64,000 nt of DNA from the NCBI RefSeq assembly GCF_012986595.1, contig NZ_JAAQYM010000004.1:558001-622000 (forward strand), in the 5' to 3' direction. How positions within the stretch are numbered: the stretch's first letter is position 1; the number at the start of each line of letters is the position of its first letter. Position numbers and translations under genes: made by a program. This document shows positions 1 through 9,000 of the stretch, piece by piece. This stretch comes from Pseudomonas koreensis. Its GTDB lineage: Bacteria > Pseudomonadota > Gammaproteobacteria > Pseudomonadales > Pseudomonadaceae. Under the pieces are notes generated by a model. It had not been told where the DNA came from. It did not search any database and saw nothing but the letters and a program-made list of their open reading frames with translations.

Positions 1-566
1 CTCCACGCCAAGCCGATCTCGATCATCTGCTTGCGCGTCGGCTGCTGCGCCAGCCCCTTCAATCGCCGATAGCCCTCGCGTACGCCAAAGTCGTCCGCCG
101 GCAAGATATCCATGCGCTCCAGGCTGTAAATCAGCAGCATCTCCACGGTCCAGCGGCCCACCCCGCGCAGGCTGACCAGGCGCTCGATCAACGCCTCGTC
201 GTCCATTGCCAGCGCCGTGGGGTAATCCGGCACCACGCCGTCCAGCGTCGCCTGGGCGATGCCCTGAATCGTCGCAATCTTGCCCGCCGAAAACCCGCAG
301 CCGCGCAGTTGCTCGAAGCTGCTCGCCAGAATCTGCTCCGGCCGGGGGAAGGTCTGCCCGGGAAACAACGCCACCAGACGCCCGATAATCGCGTCCCCGG
401 CCTTGGCATGCAGTTGCTGATAGGCGATCGCCCGCACCAGCGATTCGTACGGATCACGCGCCGGGTGCGGTTGATGCAGGCAAGGGCCGACGGCGCTGAT
501 ATGGCGCTGCCAGTCGTCGTCGAGTGCGGACAGATGCGCGCTTGCCGCTTGATAGCACTCAGTCAT
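1..566 (-). CDS. DNA-3-methyladenine glycosylase II, 3' end cut by window edge
   Basis: Base-excision repair enzyme that removes alkylated purines from DNA. The visible 188 residues start at the ATG at 566 and run off the window at base 1, so the C-terminus is missing. The HhH-GPD fold is recognisable: the helix-hairpin-helix LRGVGRWTVEML is followed about 20 residues later by LPADDFGV, whose Asp matches the catalytic Asp of AlkA. The short N-terminal part (no long extension before YESLVRAIAYQQL) points to the compact bacterial type rather than the longer E. coli AlkA layout. It lies 43 bases downstream of ada on the same strand, so the two are probably co-transcribed as an alkylation-response operon. 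Family assignment is firm; exact subfamily is inferred. Confidence 0.9.
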   Translation of the reverse strand, partial: MTECYQAASAHLSALDDDWQRHISAVGPCLHQPHPARDPYESLVRAIAYQQLHAKAGDAIIGRLVALFPGQTFPRPEQILASSFEQLRGCGFSAGKIATIQGIAQATLDGVVPDYPTALAMDDEALIERLVSLRGVGRWTVEMLLIYSLERMDILPADDFGVREGYRRLKGLAQQPTRKQMIEIGLAW

Positions 567-609
567 GTTCTTTCAGCAAGCATCGCAACCCTTTGGTTGG
601 AGAACATCG

Positions 610-1692
610 TCAAAACACCAGTTGCCGGGTGATCTGCACTGCAGCGCTTTCCAGCCGCAGCAGAAACGCCTTGCGCGGCTGTCCGCCACCATAACCGGTC
701 AGCGAGCCATCCGCACCGATCACCCGATGGCACGGCACCACGATCGACAGCCGATTGTGCCCGTTGGCCAGGCCCACGGCGCGACTGGCGCCGGGTTTGC
801 CCAGGCGTGCCGCGAGGGCGCCGTAAGTGGTGGTGTGGCCGTAGGGGATCTGCCGCAGTTCGGCCCATACCTGGCAGTCGAACGCGCTGCCGGGCAGGTG
901 CAAGGCGACGCCGAATGTGCTGAGCTTGCCGGCGAAATACGCCGCCAGTTCAGTTTCGATCTGTTGCAGATGCGCGTTGTGCCCGGGGGCGATCACATAG
1001 CCATGACGGGCCTGTAATGCCTCGACCTCGCGGGTCAGCGCCGGCCGATCAAGAAACTCCAGCAACACCAGCCCACGACGTTCGGCCATGGCGATCATCG
1101 GCCCCAACGGCGTGGTCAGGCGAGTGAACAGCAGCGGTTCGGTGTTGGCCGCGCGGCCCGGAGTGATGTGAAACGACTTCTGGAACGCATCGCGAAAACC
1201 GCTGAGTGATTCGTAGCCGGAATCGAACGCAGCATGGTCGATCGAAGTGCCTTGGCGGATCCCGCCCAGCGCGATGCCGAGCCGGCGGGTGCGCAGCCAG
1301 GCGTGGAAGGTCATGCCGAAATGCTGTTTGAACCAGCGCCGCAGCTTCAGCGGTTCGATGCCCTCGGCCAGCAACTGGGCGTCGCTCCAGCGCATTTCAG
1401 GATCGGCGTCGACGGCGCTGAGCAGACGCTGCACCCAGTCGGGGGCGATGGCCGCGGCGTCCAGCGGTTTGCAGCGCAGACAGGCGCGATAACCGGCCGA
1501 CAGGCACTCATCGGCATGGGCGAAGAATTCGACGTTTTCCGGTTTTGGCTTGCGCGCCGTGCAGCTGGGACGGCAGAAGATCCCGGTGGTTTTCACAGCC
1601 GTGAAGAACACCCCCTCGTAGGCGGTGTCGCGTTCGAGCATGGCGCGAACCATTTCGGCGTGGGGCGGCAGGGGGGCGGTTTGTATGTTCAT
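610..1692 (-). CDS. ada: Ada: bifunctional DNA alkyl-acceptor protein and AraC-type regulator
   Basis: Repairs methylphosphotriesters and O6-methylguanine by irreversible transfer to its own cysteines and, once methylated, activates the adaptive response. The ATG at 1692 (MNIQTAP) is chosen; an open frame extends 12 codons further but adds nothing family-like. Domains in order: Ada zinc-binding domain with FCRPSC and CLRC (Cys40, Cys44, Cys71, Cys74; the first is the expected methyl acceptor), an AraC helix-turn-helix around residues 90-185, and a C-terminal methyltransferase domain with VVPCHRV (acceptor near Cys321) and the GYGGG segment. At 360 residues it has the full length of the family. 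Followed by the glycosylase gene, the usual Ada partner. Confidence 0.95.
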   Translation of the reverse strand: MNIQTAPLPPHAEMVRAMLERDTAYEGVFFTAVKTTGIFCRPSCTARKPKPENVEFFAHADECLSAGYRACLRCKPLDAAAIAPDWVQRLLSAVDADPEMRWSDAQLLAEGIEPLKLRRWFKQHFGMTFHAWLRTRRLGIALGGIRQGTSIDHAAFDSGYESLSGFRDAFQKSFHITPGRAANTEPLLFTRLTTPLGPMIAMAERRGLVLLEFLDRPALTREVEALQARHGYVIAPGHNAHLQQIETELAAYFAGKLSTFGVALHLPGSAFDCQVWAELRQIPYGHTTTYGALAARLGKPGASRAVGLANGHNRLSIVVPCHRVIGADGSLTGYGGGQPRKAFLLRLESAAVQITRQLVF

Positions 1693-1770
1693 GGCCAGAG
1701 CGTAAATCCAGATTCCCGATGGCTCCACCGAAAAATCGACAGTGAATTTCCAAATGCCCTGAACTACCGT

Positions 1771-1853
1771 GTAGGAGCTGCCGCAGGCTGCGATCTTTTG
1801 ATCTTGTTTCTTAAAATCAAAGGCAAAAGATCGCAGCCTGCGGCAGCTCCTAC
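1771..1853. repeat. Long inverted repeat of the Pseudomonas REPIN type
   Basis: Two arms (GTAGGAGCTGCCGCAGGCTG and its complement) flank an A/T-rich loop of about 30 bases, in the gap between the divergent ada and VOC genes. The same design, with AAGG in place of CAGG in the arm, recurs at 33304-33386. Such paired palindromes are dispersed non-coding repeats moved by REP-associated transposases in pseudomonads. On either strand the transcript could fold into a strong hairpin. Confidence 0.8.
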
Positions 1854-1871
1854 AGTTGAGGGATTGAGTTC

Positions 1872-2285
1872 ATGCCACCGTTCATCATTCAGCACATCGA
1901 TCACATCGTGCTGCGCGTCGCTGATTTGCAACGCAGTATCGATTTCTACGAGCGGGTCTTCGGCGCCGCAGTGGTCAAGCACAACGAGAAACTGGGGCTG
2001 GTGCACCTGCGCGCCGGCAGCTCAATGATCGATCTTGTCGACCTGCAGGGTGAGCTGGGCAAGAAGGGCGGCGGGGCGGCCGGAACCGAGCGGCGCAACG
2101 TCGATCACTTTTGCCTGCGCATCGAGCCGTTCGATGAAGCTGCGCTGGTCAACCATCTGCACTCCTGCGGCCTGAGCGTTGAAAAAGCCGCCAGACGCTT
2201 CGGCGCCGAGGGCTACGGCCTGTCGCTGTACTGCTTCGACCCGGACGGCAATCAGGTCGAACTCAAAGGCCCTTCCGAGGCTTAA
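1872..2285 (+). CDS. VOC-family (glyoxalase/dioxygenase fold) protein
   Basis: A 137-residue single-module vicinal-oxygen-chelate protein. Visible family marks are the N-terminal IDHIVLRVADLQRSIDFYERVFG strand-helix unit with a candidate metal His at residue 11, a middle VDHFCLRI strand with a second His, and the C-terminal FDPDGNQVELKG with the metal-ligand Glu. These proteins bind a divalent metal and act on small carbon substrates or sequester drugs; the substrate cannot be read from sequence. It starts just after the inverted repeat and its stop overlaps the stop of the convergent LysE gene by four bases, so the two share a terminator region. Confidence 0.85.
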   Translation: MPPFIIQHIDHIVLRVADLQRSIDFYERVFGAAVVKHNEKLGLVHLRAGSSMIDLVDLQGELGKKGGGAAGTERRNVDHFCLRIEPFDEAALVNHLHSCGLSVEKAARRFGAEGYGLSLYCFDPDGNQVELKGPSEA

Positions 2286-2902
2286 GCGCGTTTCGCCATC
2301 AACAGCACCGAAGCCGCCGCCGACAGCAACCCCGCGCAGCAACGGTTGAAGATCCGCTTGCCGCGTGGCTCGGCGAACCAGCGGCGCATGTGCAGGCCCA
2401 TCCACGCATAGGCGCCGATGGCGATCCATTCCAGCAGCAGGAACAGCGCGCCGAGCACGGCGAATTGCGCCGGTACCGGGCGGCTCGGATCGACGAATTG
2501 CGGCAGAAACGCGGTGAACAGCAGGATCGCTTTCGGATTGCCCGCCGCCACCAGAAACTCCTGGCGGGCCAGGGCGAAGAAACCGACGGCCGCCCCCGTC
2601 ACCTGATGCTCGGCCTCGGGGTTGGCCCGCCATAGTTGCCACGCCAGGTACAGCAAGTACCCGGCGCCGATGATCTTGATGGCGTGAAACAGCCATTCAG
2701 ACGTCTGCAACACCGCCGAAAGACCGGCCCCGGCCAGTGCGATCATTCCCGCGAACGCCAGAATCCGCCCGACACCGGCGGCGCAGGCACGGCGATAGCC
2801 GTAGCGGGTGGCATTGCTCACCGACAGCAGGTTGTTCGGGCCGGGCGCCATGTTCAGGGCGAAACAGGCCGGGAGAAACAGCGAAAGCGTGGCGAGGTCC
2901 AT
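2282..2902 (-). CDS. LysE/RhtB-family amino acid or metabolite exporter
   Basis: A 206-residue inner-membrane transporter. The ATG at 2902 (MDLATLSLFLPACFALNMAPGPNNL) is selected because the N-terminal hydrophobic helix with the family motif PGPNNLL begins there; the open frame upstream is polar and unlike the family. About six hydrophobic segments are visible, including GVGRILAFAGMIALAGAGL and AVLGALFLLLEWIAIGAYAW, which is the usual LysE topology. Members export lysine, threonine, homoserine lactones or similar molecules; the substrate here is not predictable. Convergent with the VOC gene. Confidence 0.88.
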   Translation of the reverse strand: MDLATLSLFLPACFALNMAPGPNNLLSVSNATRYGYRRACAAGVGRILAFAGMIALAGAGLSAVLQTSEWLFHAIKIIGAGYLLYLAWQLWRANPEAEHQVTGAAVGFFALARQEFLVAAGNPKAILLFTAFLPQFVDPSRPVPAQFAVLGALFLLLEWIAIGAYAWMGLHMRRWFAEPRGKRIFNRCCAGLLSAAASVLLMAKRA

Positions 2903-3177
2903 GGCGGCGCTCCAGAAACGTGAAGAATCTTTTTTATCACAGCCTTCGGGGCACGCGACCCGTACAGTCACTCGGTGCTGTCACGGTACAGCGTCGTCGT
3001 GCGTTGACGACCGCGTCGAACTTTTCCGATTCGCCGGAACTCTGAAAAGTCAGAAGGCGATGGTTTCGTCAGAAAAAACTGTGTACCAAGTCAGAAAAAG
3101 GCGATTGCCGTGTAATATTCGTCAGACGCTGCAAACACCCTGCCGGCCCCGAAGCGGCCCCACCAAGAGCGATCTAC

Positions 3178-3792
3178 ATGCAAGCAAAGGCCCGTGAAGT
3201 CTATGTGCCACCGGTGCTGCAAGATCTGCGTGCCGGCACTGCCGAACTGCACATCGCACTGGAAAAACGCCTTCCTTTTTTCACCGATCAGCTCGATACC
3301 GACGCCTTCCAACGGTTGATGCAGGCCTATTACGGGTTTTACCGACCACTGGAAACCGCGTTGCTCGAGAGCGCGCGCATCCCCACCGATTTCGATCTCA
3401 CTCCGCGCCTCAAGACTCCTATCCTGCAACGCGACTTGTGCAAGCTGGGCGAGTCGGTTCGGACGCTGGAGCAGTTGCCGATCTGTCAGCATTTGCCCGT
3501 CATCGATTCCAGCGCCGCGTGCCTGGGTGTGTTGTACGTGCTCGAAGGCGCGACGCTGGGCGGGCAGATCCTGCGCCGGGAGATCGCCACGCGCCTGGGC
3601 CTGAACGCAGACAACGGTGCGGCATTCCTCGATGTCTACGGTGCCGCCACCGGCCGTCGCTGGCGCGATTTCATTGAATACCTGGGCGCTCGCCCGATGG
3701 ACGTTGACGAGCGCGCGGCCGTTGTCGCCGCCGCCCAAACCACATTCAGCTGTTTCGAGCGCTGGCTCGAAAGCCGGGAGGTACTGGCATGA
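3178..3792 (+). CDS. bphO: Biliverdin-producing heme oxygenase (BphO)
   Basis: Cleaves heme to biliverdin, iron and CO, supplying the bilin chromophore for the phytochrome encoded directly downstream. The 204-residue protein has the heme-oxygenase fold marks: the proximal-His segment TAELHIALEKRL near residue 25 and the distal-helix segment VLYVLEGATLGGQIL with the conserved glycines. Its stop overlaps the start of bphP in an ATGA, so translation is coupled. The 275 bases upstream (2903-3177) carry no gene and presumably contain the operon promoter. A stand-alone role in iron acquisition is possible for this family, but the tight link with bphP argues for chromophore supply. Confidence 0.93.
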   Translation: MQAKAREVYVPPVLQDLRAGTAELHIALEKRLPFFTDQLDTDAFQRLMQAYYGFYRPLETALLESARIPTDFDLTPRLKTPILQRDLCKLGESVRTLEQLPICQHLPVIDSSAACLGVLYVLEGATLGGQILRREIATRLGLNADNGAAFLDVYGAATGRRWRDFIEYLGARPMDVDERAAVVAAAQTTFSCFERWLESREVLA

Positions 3793-6035
3793 CCCCGCAA
3801 GACCAAGAAGCCTTTGAAGAACTGCTGGCCAACTGTGCCGACGAACCGATTCGCTTTCCCGGGGCGATTCAGCCTCATGGCCTGTTGCTGACACTGAGCG
3901 AGCCTGCGCTGGAGATCATCCAGGTCAGCGCCAACGTCGAGACGCTGCTGGCCCGTCCGGCACTGGAACTGATCGGCCAGCCGCTGCACAGTCTGCTCGG
4001 CGAGGCGCACGCCGGTGCGGTGCGCGAGGCCTTGCAGCAACCGTCATTCTCCGACTCGGGGCCGCTGCATTTGCGTCTCAACGGTGCCGCGTTCGAAGGC
4101 CTGCTGCACCGGCATCAGGGCGTGTTGATTCTGGAACTGGAAATCCACGTCGAGAACTTTCAGCCGCGTAACGTCGCCGGTAACCAGACCCATCTGGGGC
4201 GGATGCTCCAGCGCCTGCAAGCGGCCACCACGCTGCAGGCGCTGTACGACATCAGCGTCAAGGAAATTCAGGCCATGACCGGTTACGACCGGGTGCTGAT
4301 CTACCGCTTCGAAGAGGAGGGCCACGGTCAGGTCATCGCCGAGGCGACTGCTCCGTCGATGGAAGTGTTCAACGGCCTGTTCTTCCCGGCTTCGGACATC
4401 CCCGAGCAGGCCCGCGAGCTGTACCGTACCAACTGGCTGCGGATCATCCCCGACGCCGATTACCAGCCAGTGCCGCTGGTGCCCAAGCTGCGCCCGGATA
4501 CGCAAACACCGCTGGACCTGAGTTTTGCCACGCTGCGCAGCGTCTCGCCGATTCACTGCCAGTACATGAAAAACATGGGCGTGCTGTCGTCGATGAGCAT
4601 TTCGCTGCTCAAGGGTGACAAGTTGTGGGGCCTGATCAGTTGCGGCAATCGCCAGCCGCTGCACGTGCCGCATGAACTGCGCACGGCCTGTCAAACCATC
4701 GGACAAGTACTGTCGCTGCAAATCAGTGCGATGGAGGCGCTGGAAATCAGCCGCCAGCGTGAAGAAAAAGTCGAGGCGCTGGCACTGCTGAATCAGGCGA
4801 TGATCGACTCGCCACAAAACGTTTTCGATGGGCTGGCGCAACATCCACAAGTGCTGATGGCGCTGGCCGGCGCCGGCGGCATCGCGATCATCGAAGACAA
4901 GCAATTGCACCGTTACGGCAATTGCCCGGAACCGGACGATATTCGCGCCCTTCACAGGTGGCTGCAGGAGGGCGGTGAGCCGGTGTTCGCCAGCCATAAC
5001 CTGGCGACGGTCTACCCGCCCGCCGCGCAGTTTCAGTCAGTGGCCAGCGGTGTGCTCGCCATGAGCCTGCCCAAACCGGTGGACAACGGTGTGCTGTGGT
5101 TCCGCCCCGAGGTCAAGGAAAACATCAATTGGAGTGGCGATCCGAACAAGCCGCTGGCCATGGAAAACTCCGACGCCGGCCTGCGCTTGCGCCCGCGCAC
5201 TTCGTTTGAAATCTGGAAAGTCGAGATGGCCGGGATCTCCACCAAGTGGAGCCACGGCGATCTGTTCGCCGCCAATGATCTGCGTCGTTCCGCGCTGGAA
5301 AACGATCTGGCCCGCCAGGTACGCCGTGAGCAGGAAGCGGTGCGCGCCCGCGATGAGCTGGTGGCAGTGGTCTCCCACGACCTGCGCAACCCGATGACCG
5401 TGATTTCGATGCTCTGCGGCATGATGCAGAAGGCCTTCAGCTCCGACGGGCCACATACCTCGCGGCGTATTTCTACGGCCATCGACACCATGCAGCAGGC
5501 CGCCGGCCGTATGAACACCTTGCTGGAAGATTTGCTCGATACCTCGAAAATCGATGCCGGGCGCTACAGCATTTCCCCGCAGACGCTGGACGTCGGGCAA
5601 ATGTTCGAGGAAACCCAGTCGCTGCTCGGACCGCTGGCGCTGGACAAGGACATCAGCATCTCGTTCGAAGCCGATCCCGACCTGAAGATCCATGCCGACC
5701 CGGAGCGCCTGTTCCAGGTGTTGTCGAACCTGATCGGCAACGCCATCAAGTTCACCCCGCGCAAAGGTTCGGTGGGCGTGTTGGCGAAGTCTGACGGCAA
5801 AGACATCGTGTTCACCGTGCGTGACACCGGCGAAGGCATTCCCAAGGAAAACCTGGCGCGTGTGTTTGATCGTTACTGGACGGTGAAGGAGGGGAATCCG
5901 ACCGGAACCGGACTCGGTTTGTACATCACTCAGGGCATCGTCGAGGCCCACGGCGGGCGGATCGAGGCCAGCAGTGAGTTGGGTGAGGGCACGGAATTTC
6001 GGTTTACGGTGCCGGCGATGGTGGTCGGGGAGTGA
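3789..6035 (+). CDS. bphP: Bacteriophytochrome sensor histidine kinase (BphP)
   Basis: Red/far-red light sensor kinase of 748 residues. Domain order: PAS-like N-terminus with the biliverdin-attaching Cys16 in NCADEPIRFPGAIQPHG; GAF domain (about 135-310) with the chromophore-pocket PASDIPEQAR; PHY domain (about 320-500) with the tongue motif PRTSF; HisKA dimerisation helix with phospho-acceptor His530 in VVSHDLRNP; and a C-terminal HATPase with N-box NLIGNAIKF and glycine boxes DTGEGI and GTGLGLY. All key residues are present, so it should bind biliverdin and autophosphorylate. No response regulator is adjacent, so its partner lies elsewhere. Translationally coupled to bphO. Confidence 0.95.
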   Translation: MTPQDQEAFEELLANCADEPIRFPGAIQPHGLLLTLSEPALEIIQVSANVETLLARPALELIGQPLHSLLGEAHAGAVREALQQPSFSDSGPLHLRLNGAAFEGLLHRHQGVLILELEIHVENFQPRNVAGNQTHLGRMLQRLQAATTLQALYDISVKEIQAMTGYDRVLIYRFEEEGHGQVIAEATAPSMEVFNGLFFPASDIPEQARELYRTNWLRIIPDADYQPVPLVPKLRPDTQTPLDLSFATLRSVSPIHCQYMKNMGVLSSMSISLLKGDKLWGLISCGNRQPLHVPHELRTACQTIGQVLSLQISAMEALEISRQREEKVEALALLNQAMIDSPQNVFDGLAQHPQVLMALAGAGGIAIIEDKQLHRYGNCPEPDDIRALHRWLQEGGEPVFASHNLATVYPPAAQFQSVASGVLAMSLPKPVDNGVLWFRPEVKENINWSGDPNKPLAMENSDAGLRLRPRTSFEIWKVEMAGISTKWSHGDLFAANDLRRSALENDLARQVRREQEAVRARDELVAVVSHDLRNPMTVISMLCGMMQKAFSSDGPHTSRRISTAIDTMQQAAGRMNTLLEDLLDTSKIDAGRYSISPQTLDVGQMFEETQSLLGPLALDKDISISFEADPDLKIHADPERLFQVLSNLIGNAIKFTPRKGSVGVLAKSDGKDIVFTVRDTGEGIPKENLARVFDRYWTVKEGNPTGTGLGLYITQGIVEAHGGRIEASSELGEGTEFRFTVPAMVVGE

Positions 6036-6041
6036 GAGAAC

Positions 6042-6066
6042 CCGTGCCCTGTCCCCCAGGGCACGG
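6042..6066. terminator. Perfect GC-rich hairpin between convergent genes
   Basis: Ten-base arms CCGTGCCCTG and CAGGGCACGG enclose a five-base loop, six bases after the bphP stop and just before the stop of the convergent Fic gene. There is no long T run on either side, so efficiency as an intrinsic terminator is uncertain, but its position suggests bidirectional transcription stopping. Confidence 0.6.
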
Positions 6067-6080
6067 AGCCAACGGCTGCT

Positions 6081-9000
6081 TTAATCCAGACCGTGAAGTG
6101 CGCTGAACGCCTCTTTTGACAGCGGATCGAAGCGGTTGCGCCTCAGCTCGCTGATCGCATACAGGGCGCGGCCTGTGCGGCCGTTGCCGTCACCGAAGCC
6201 ATGAAAGCCTACGACCGTGCCCAGTAGCTGTTTGCTGAAATGCTCATGCGCCACGTCCAGTTTTTTCAGATGCTCTTGCATCACCGCGAACCCGCTGATG
6301 CTGCTCGCATATTTTTTGTCACTGGTCCCCACGCGCACGACGTCTGCCGTCGCCGGCGCAATGCTGACGTGCAACTCTCTGATCAGCGCAGGATCAGTCA
6401 ATACCTTATTGCTGGCCGCGTATTCGCGCAGGATCGCCACGATGCTGTCGAGGTCATTGCCTGGGGAGTTGGACGCGTGGACGATCCATGCCCCGGCTCG
6501 TTGAGCATTGTCGGTGAAGCCCTGCTGGTTATAGCGCAGCTCCGGTAGCACGCCATCATAGGGCGCACTCCCCAGGTCGATCCTGAGCAGATTCTCCTGA
6601 TGATGCTTCATGTAGGTGACGTTGCGGGCTTCAAGCGCGGCCACGGCGTCCAGCAGTTGCGGGTAGTCCGCATTGACGGCGTAGCGTGCGGTGGCGAAGT
6701 CGATGTGGTTCTTGCTCATGATCGTTTTGAACAAATCATCCAGCGCTTCGCTGCCAATCAATTTCTGCAATTGCTGAGCATTCGGTAGTGCGCGTGATGT
6801 GTCGAGAATTGCATGACTGAATAGATGTTCCAGTTCGATGCTGGAGGTGCCTTTGGGTATGGAGGTGGTTTCGCCCAATCGTGCAATCACGTGTTCAAAC
6901 GTTTCCAGGGTGTCATCCTTGAACAACGCCCGGGCATGGGCCACCGTTGGCAGCGTCATGCGTATCTCTGCGGCAGCGCCGGTTTTGCTCAACGCCTTCG
7001 CCAAGTCATACGAACCACTGCTGCTGTGGGTCAGTCGACGCAACTGGCCGGCCCCCAGTTGAGTGACCGACAGACCGTAATGACCGAGTTTGAAAGCGCC
7101 TTTGCCAAGCAGTTTCGCACCGCCCTGAAGCAGTTGCGGGACACCGTCCAGCGGGTTGAACAGCGACAGCACAAAACGCCCGCCAACCTTGCTCAGATCG
7201 AGCAGTCTGGCGCTGCTGTTCAGTGCTTTGGCGAACGTACCGGCAGCGCCGACAAAGGCAAACAGCAGCAGGGTCGCGTCCATCACGCAGCCGAACAGCG
7301 CGCTGCTGCGGCGGTCTTGTCTGCCGGATGCCAGGCCTTCGACGCACTCCTTGAACGGAATGATGATGTTCAGAATCGTCTCGAATGCCTGCTCCCATCG
7401 CTCGTTGCTGGCTTCAATCGCGGTCTTGTCGTAACCCATGGCGTAGAACGCGTTGTAGGGCAGCGGTGGATTGTGTTTGACCACCTGTTCGGCGATCGCC
7501 TGGAAGCGCGGGCTTGCAAAACTCTGCATCGGGCTGCGTTGGTAACGGATGACGTCCGCCTTTTCGAACTGGGCAAAGCGCTCCAGCACGAAATCATGCG
7601 GTTGCGGATTTGCGCGGCTGTCCAGCGCCTTGCCGTTGAAATAGGCCGGGTCCATGGACGCCTCGTGCAGGACGATGTCCGATCTGAATTGCGTAGCGTC
7701 CTCCTGCCACAGGGACCGTTCGTTGAACTGAGGGATCAGGGCCTGGTTCTCCCGGCACACGCCCAGCAGCGGGAACAGTTCGTAGGCACGGATGTCGTCA
7801 TTGATCTTGCTGAGCATGACCACACCGTAGGGCGCGATGACGTCGGCCTCGCTGCGAATCAGCCCCTCGGACCTGATCGGACGAACCCGGATCACCCGGT
7901 ACAGCGCCAGATGCCCTTGCTCGATGGCGACACGATCGGCCACCTGGCTTTGCATCAACGCGAGGCGCGTTAACGTGGCAACGCCTGTCTGGTGGAGCAG
8001 GTATTGGCGGTCGATTTCTCGGGCGTACAGCGTATTGGCGGGTTCCAGGTGTTGCAGCCTTTCGGTCCAGTCATTGTTGTAGGCACTCAATCTGCGCGCC
8101 AGGTACACATCCAGCAGGGACTCGGCCTGGCCGCTCACGTCTCGAGTGCTGGCCTCGGGGTCCAACCCGGCGCCCTCTATCGCAGTCCTCGCCAGCGCTC
8201 GGCGACTGACCGGAGGCGTCGCGATGTTCTTCAAGGCTTCGCTCATTTGCCCCTGGAAAGTGTTGTAGCGAGTCAGTGCCTGCTCAACAAGCATCTGCGT
8301 AGGCAGATCTTCGGTGGCGTCCGGCTCGAGCCCGTTGATCGCGTGCCAGACCAGAATGCAGCGGGTCATGATCACGTCATGCAGCGCTCGCTGGGCGGGG
8401 CTGACCGGAGCGGTGGCGCCCAGTGTCTTCAAGCTTTCATAAGTCATACGGCGCGACAGCCCCGGCGCAACGCTTTCGGCGAGCAGGACCGATTTGCGCA
8501 GCATCACCCAGCCACACGACCCCAGTTGCAGGTTCGGCGGTGTGACGACCAGAAACTCGGGGGCCAAGCCGGCGAAAATCAGTTGCAACGCCAGGGGGGC
8601 GCTGGTGGGCTGCACACCGTACGAGTTGACGACGATATCGGTGAATTCTTCGATGATCTCGTTGCGAGTGGCCTGCACATAGCGGGGCGCGTACACGTGA
8701 AACGAATGGTAGAACTGACGTTTGCTCGCGTCGGCCAGACCGAAGTCGAGCAGGATCGCGGCAACCAGCAAGGCGCTGCGCTGATGGTGCGTCAGGTTGG
8801 TTTGCGCGGCTGACGCTTGCAGGTTCATGGCGTGCACACACGCCAGGGCAAAAGCCTCGGCCTGTGGTGTATCGACCAGCAGCGCCCAACTCGCCTCAGG
8901 GTCTTCCTGCAGAAAGGCTCTGGAAAGGCTATGACGTTCAATCAGGACATCGGCCAGATAATCGAGCAGGGTTTGCGGTGTGGAGCCATTGTTGCCGACA

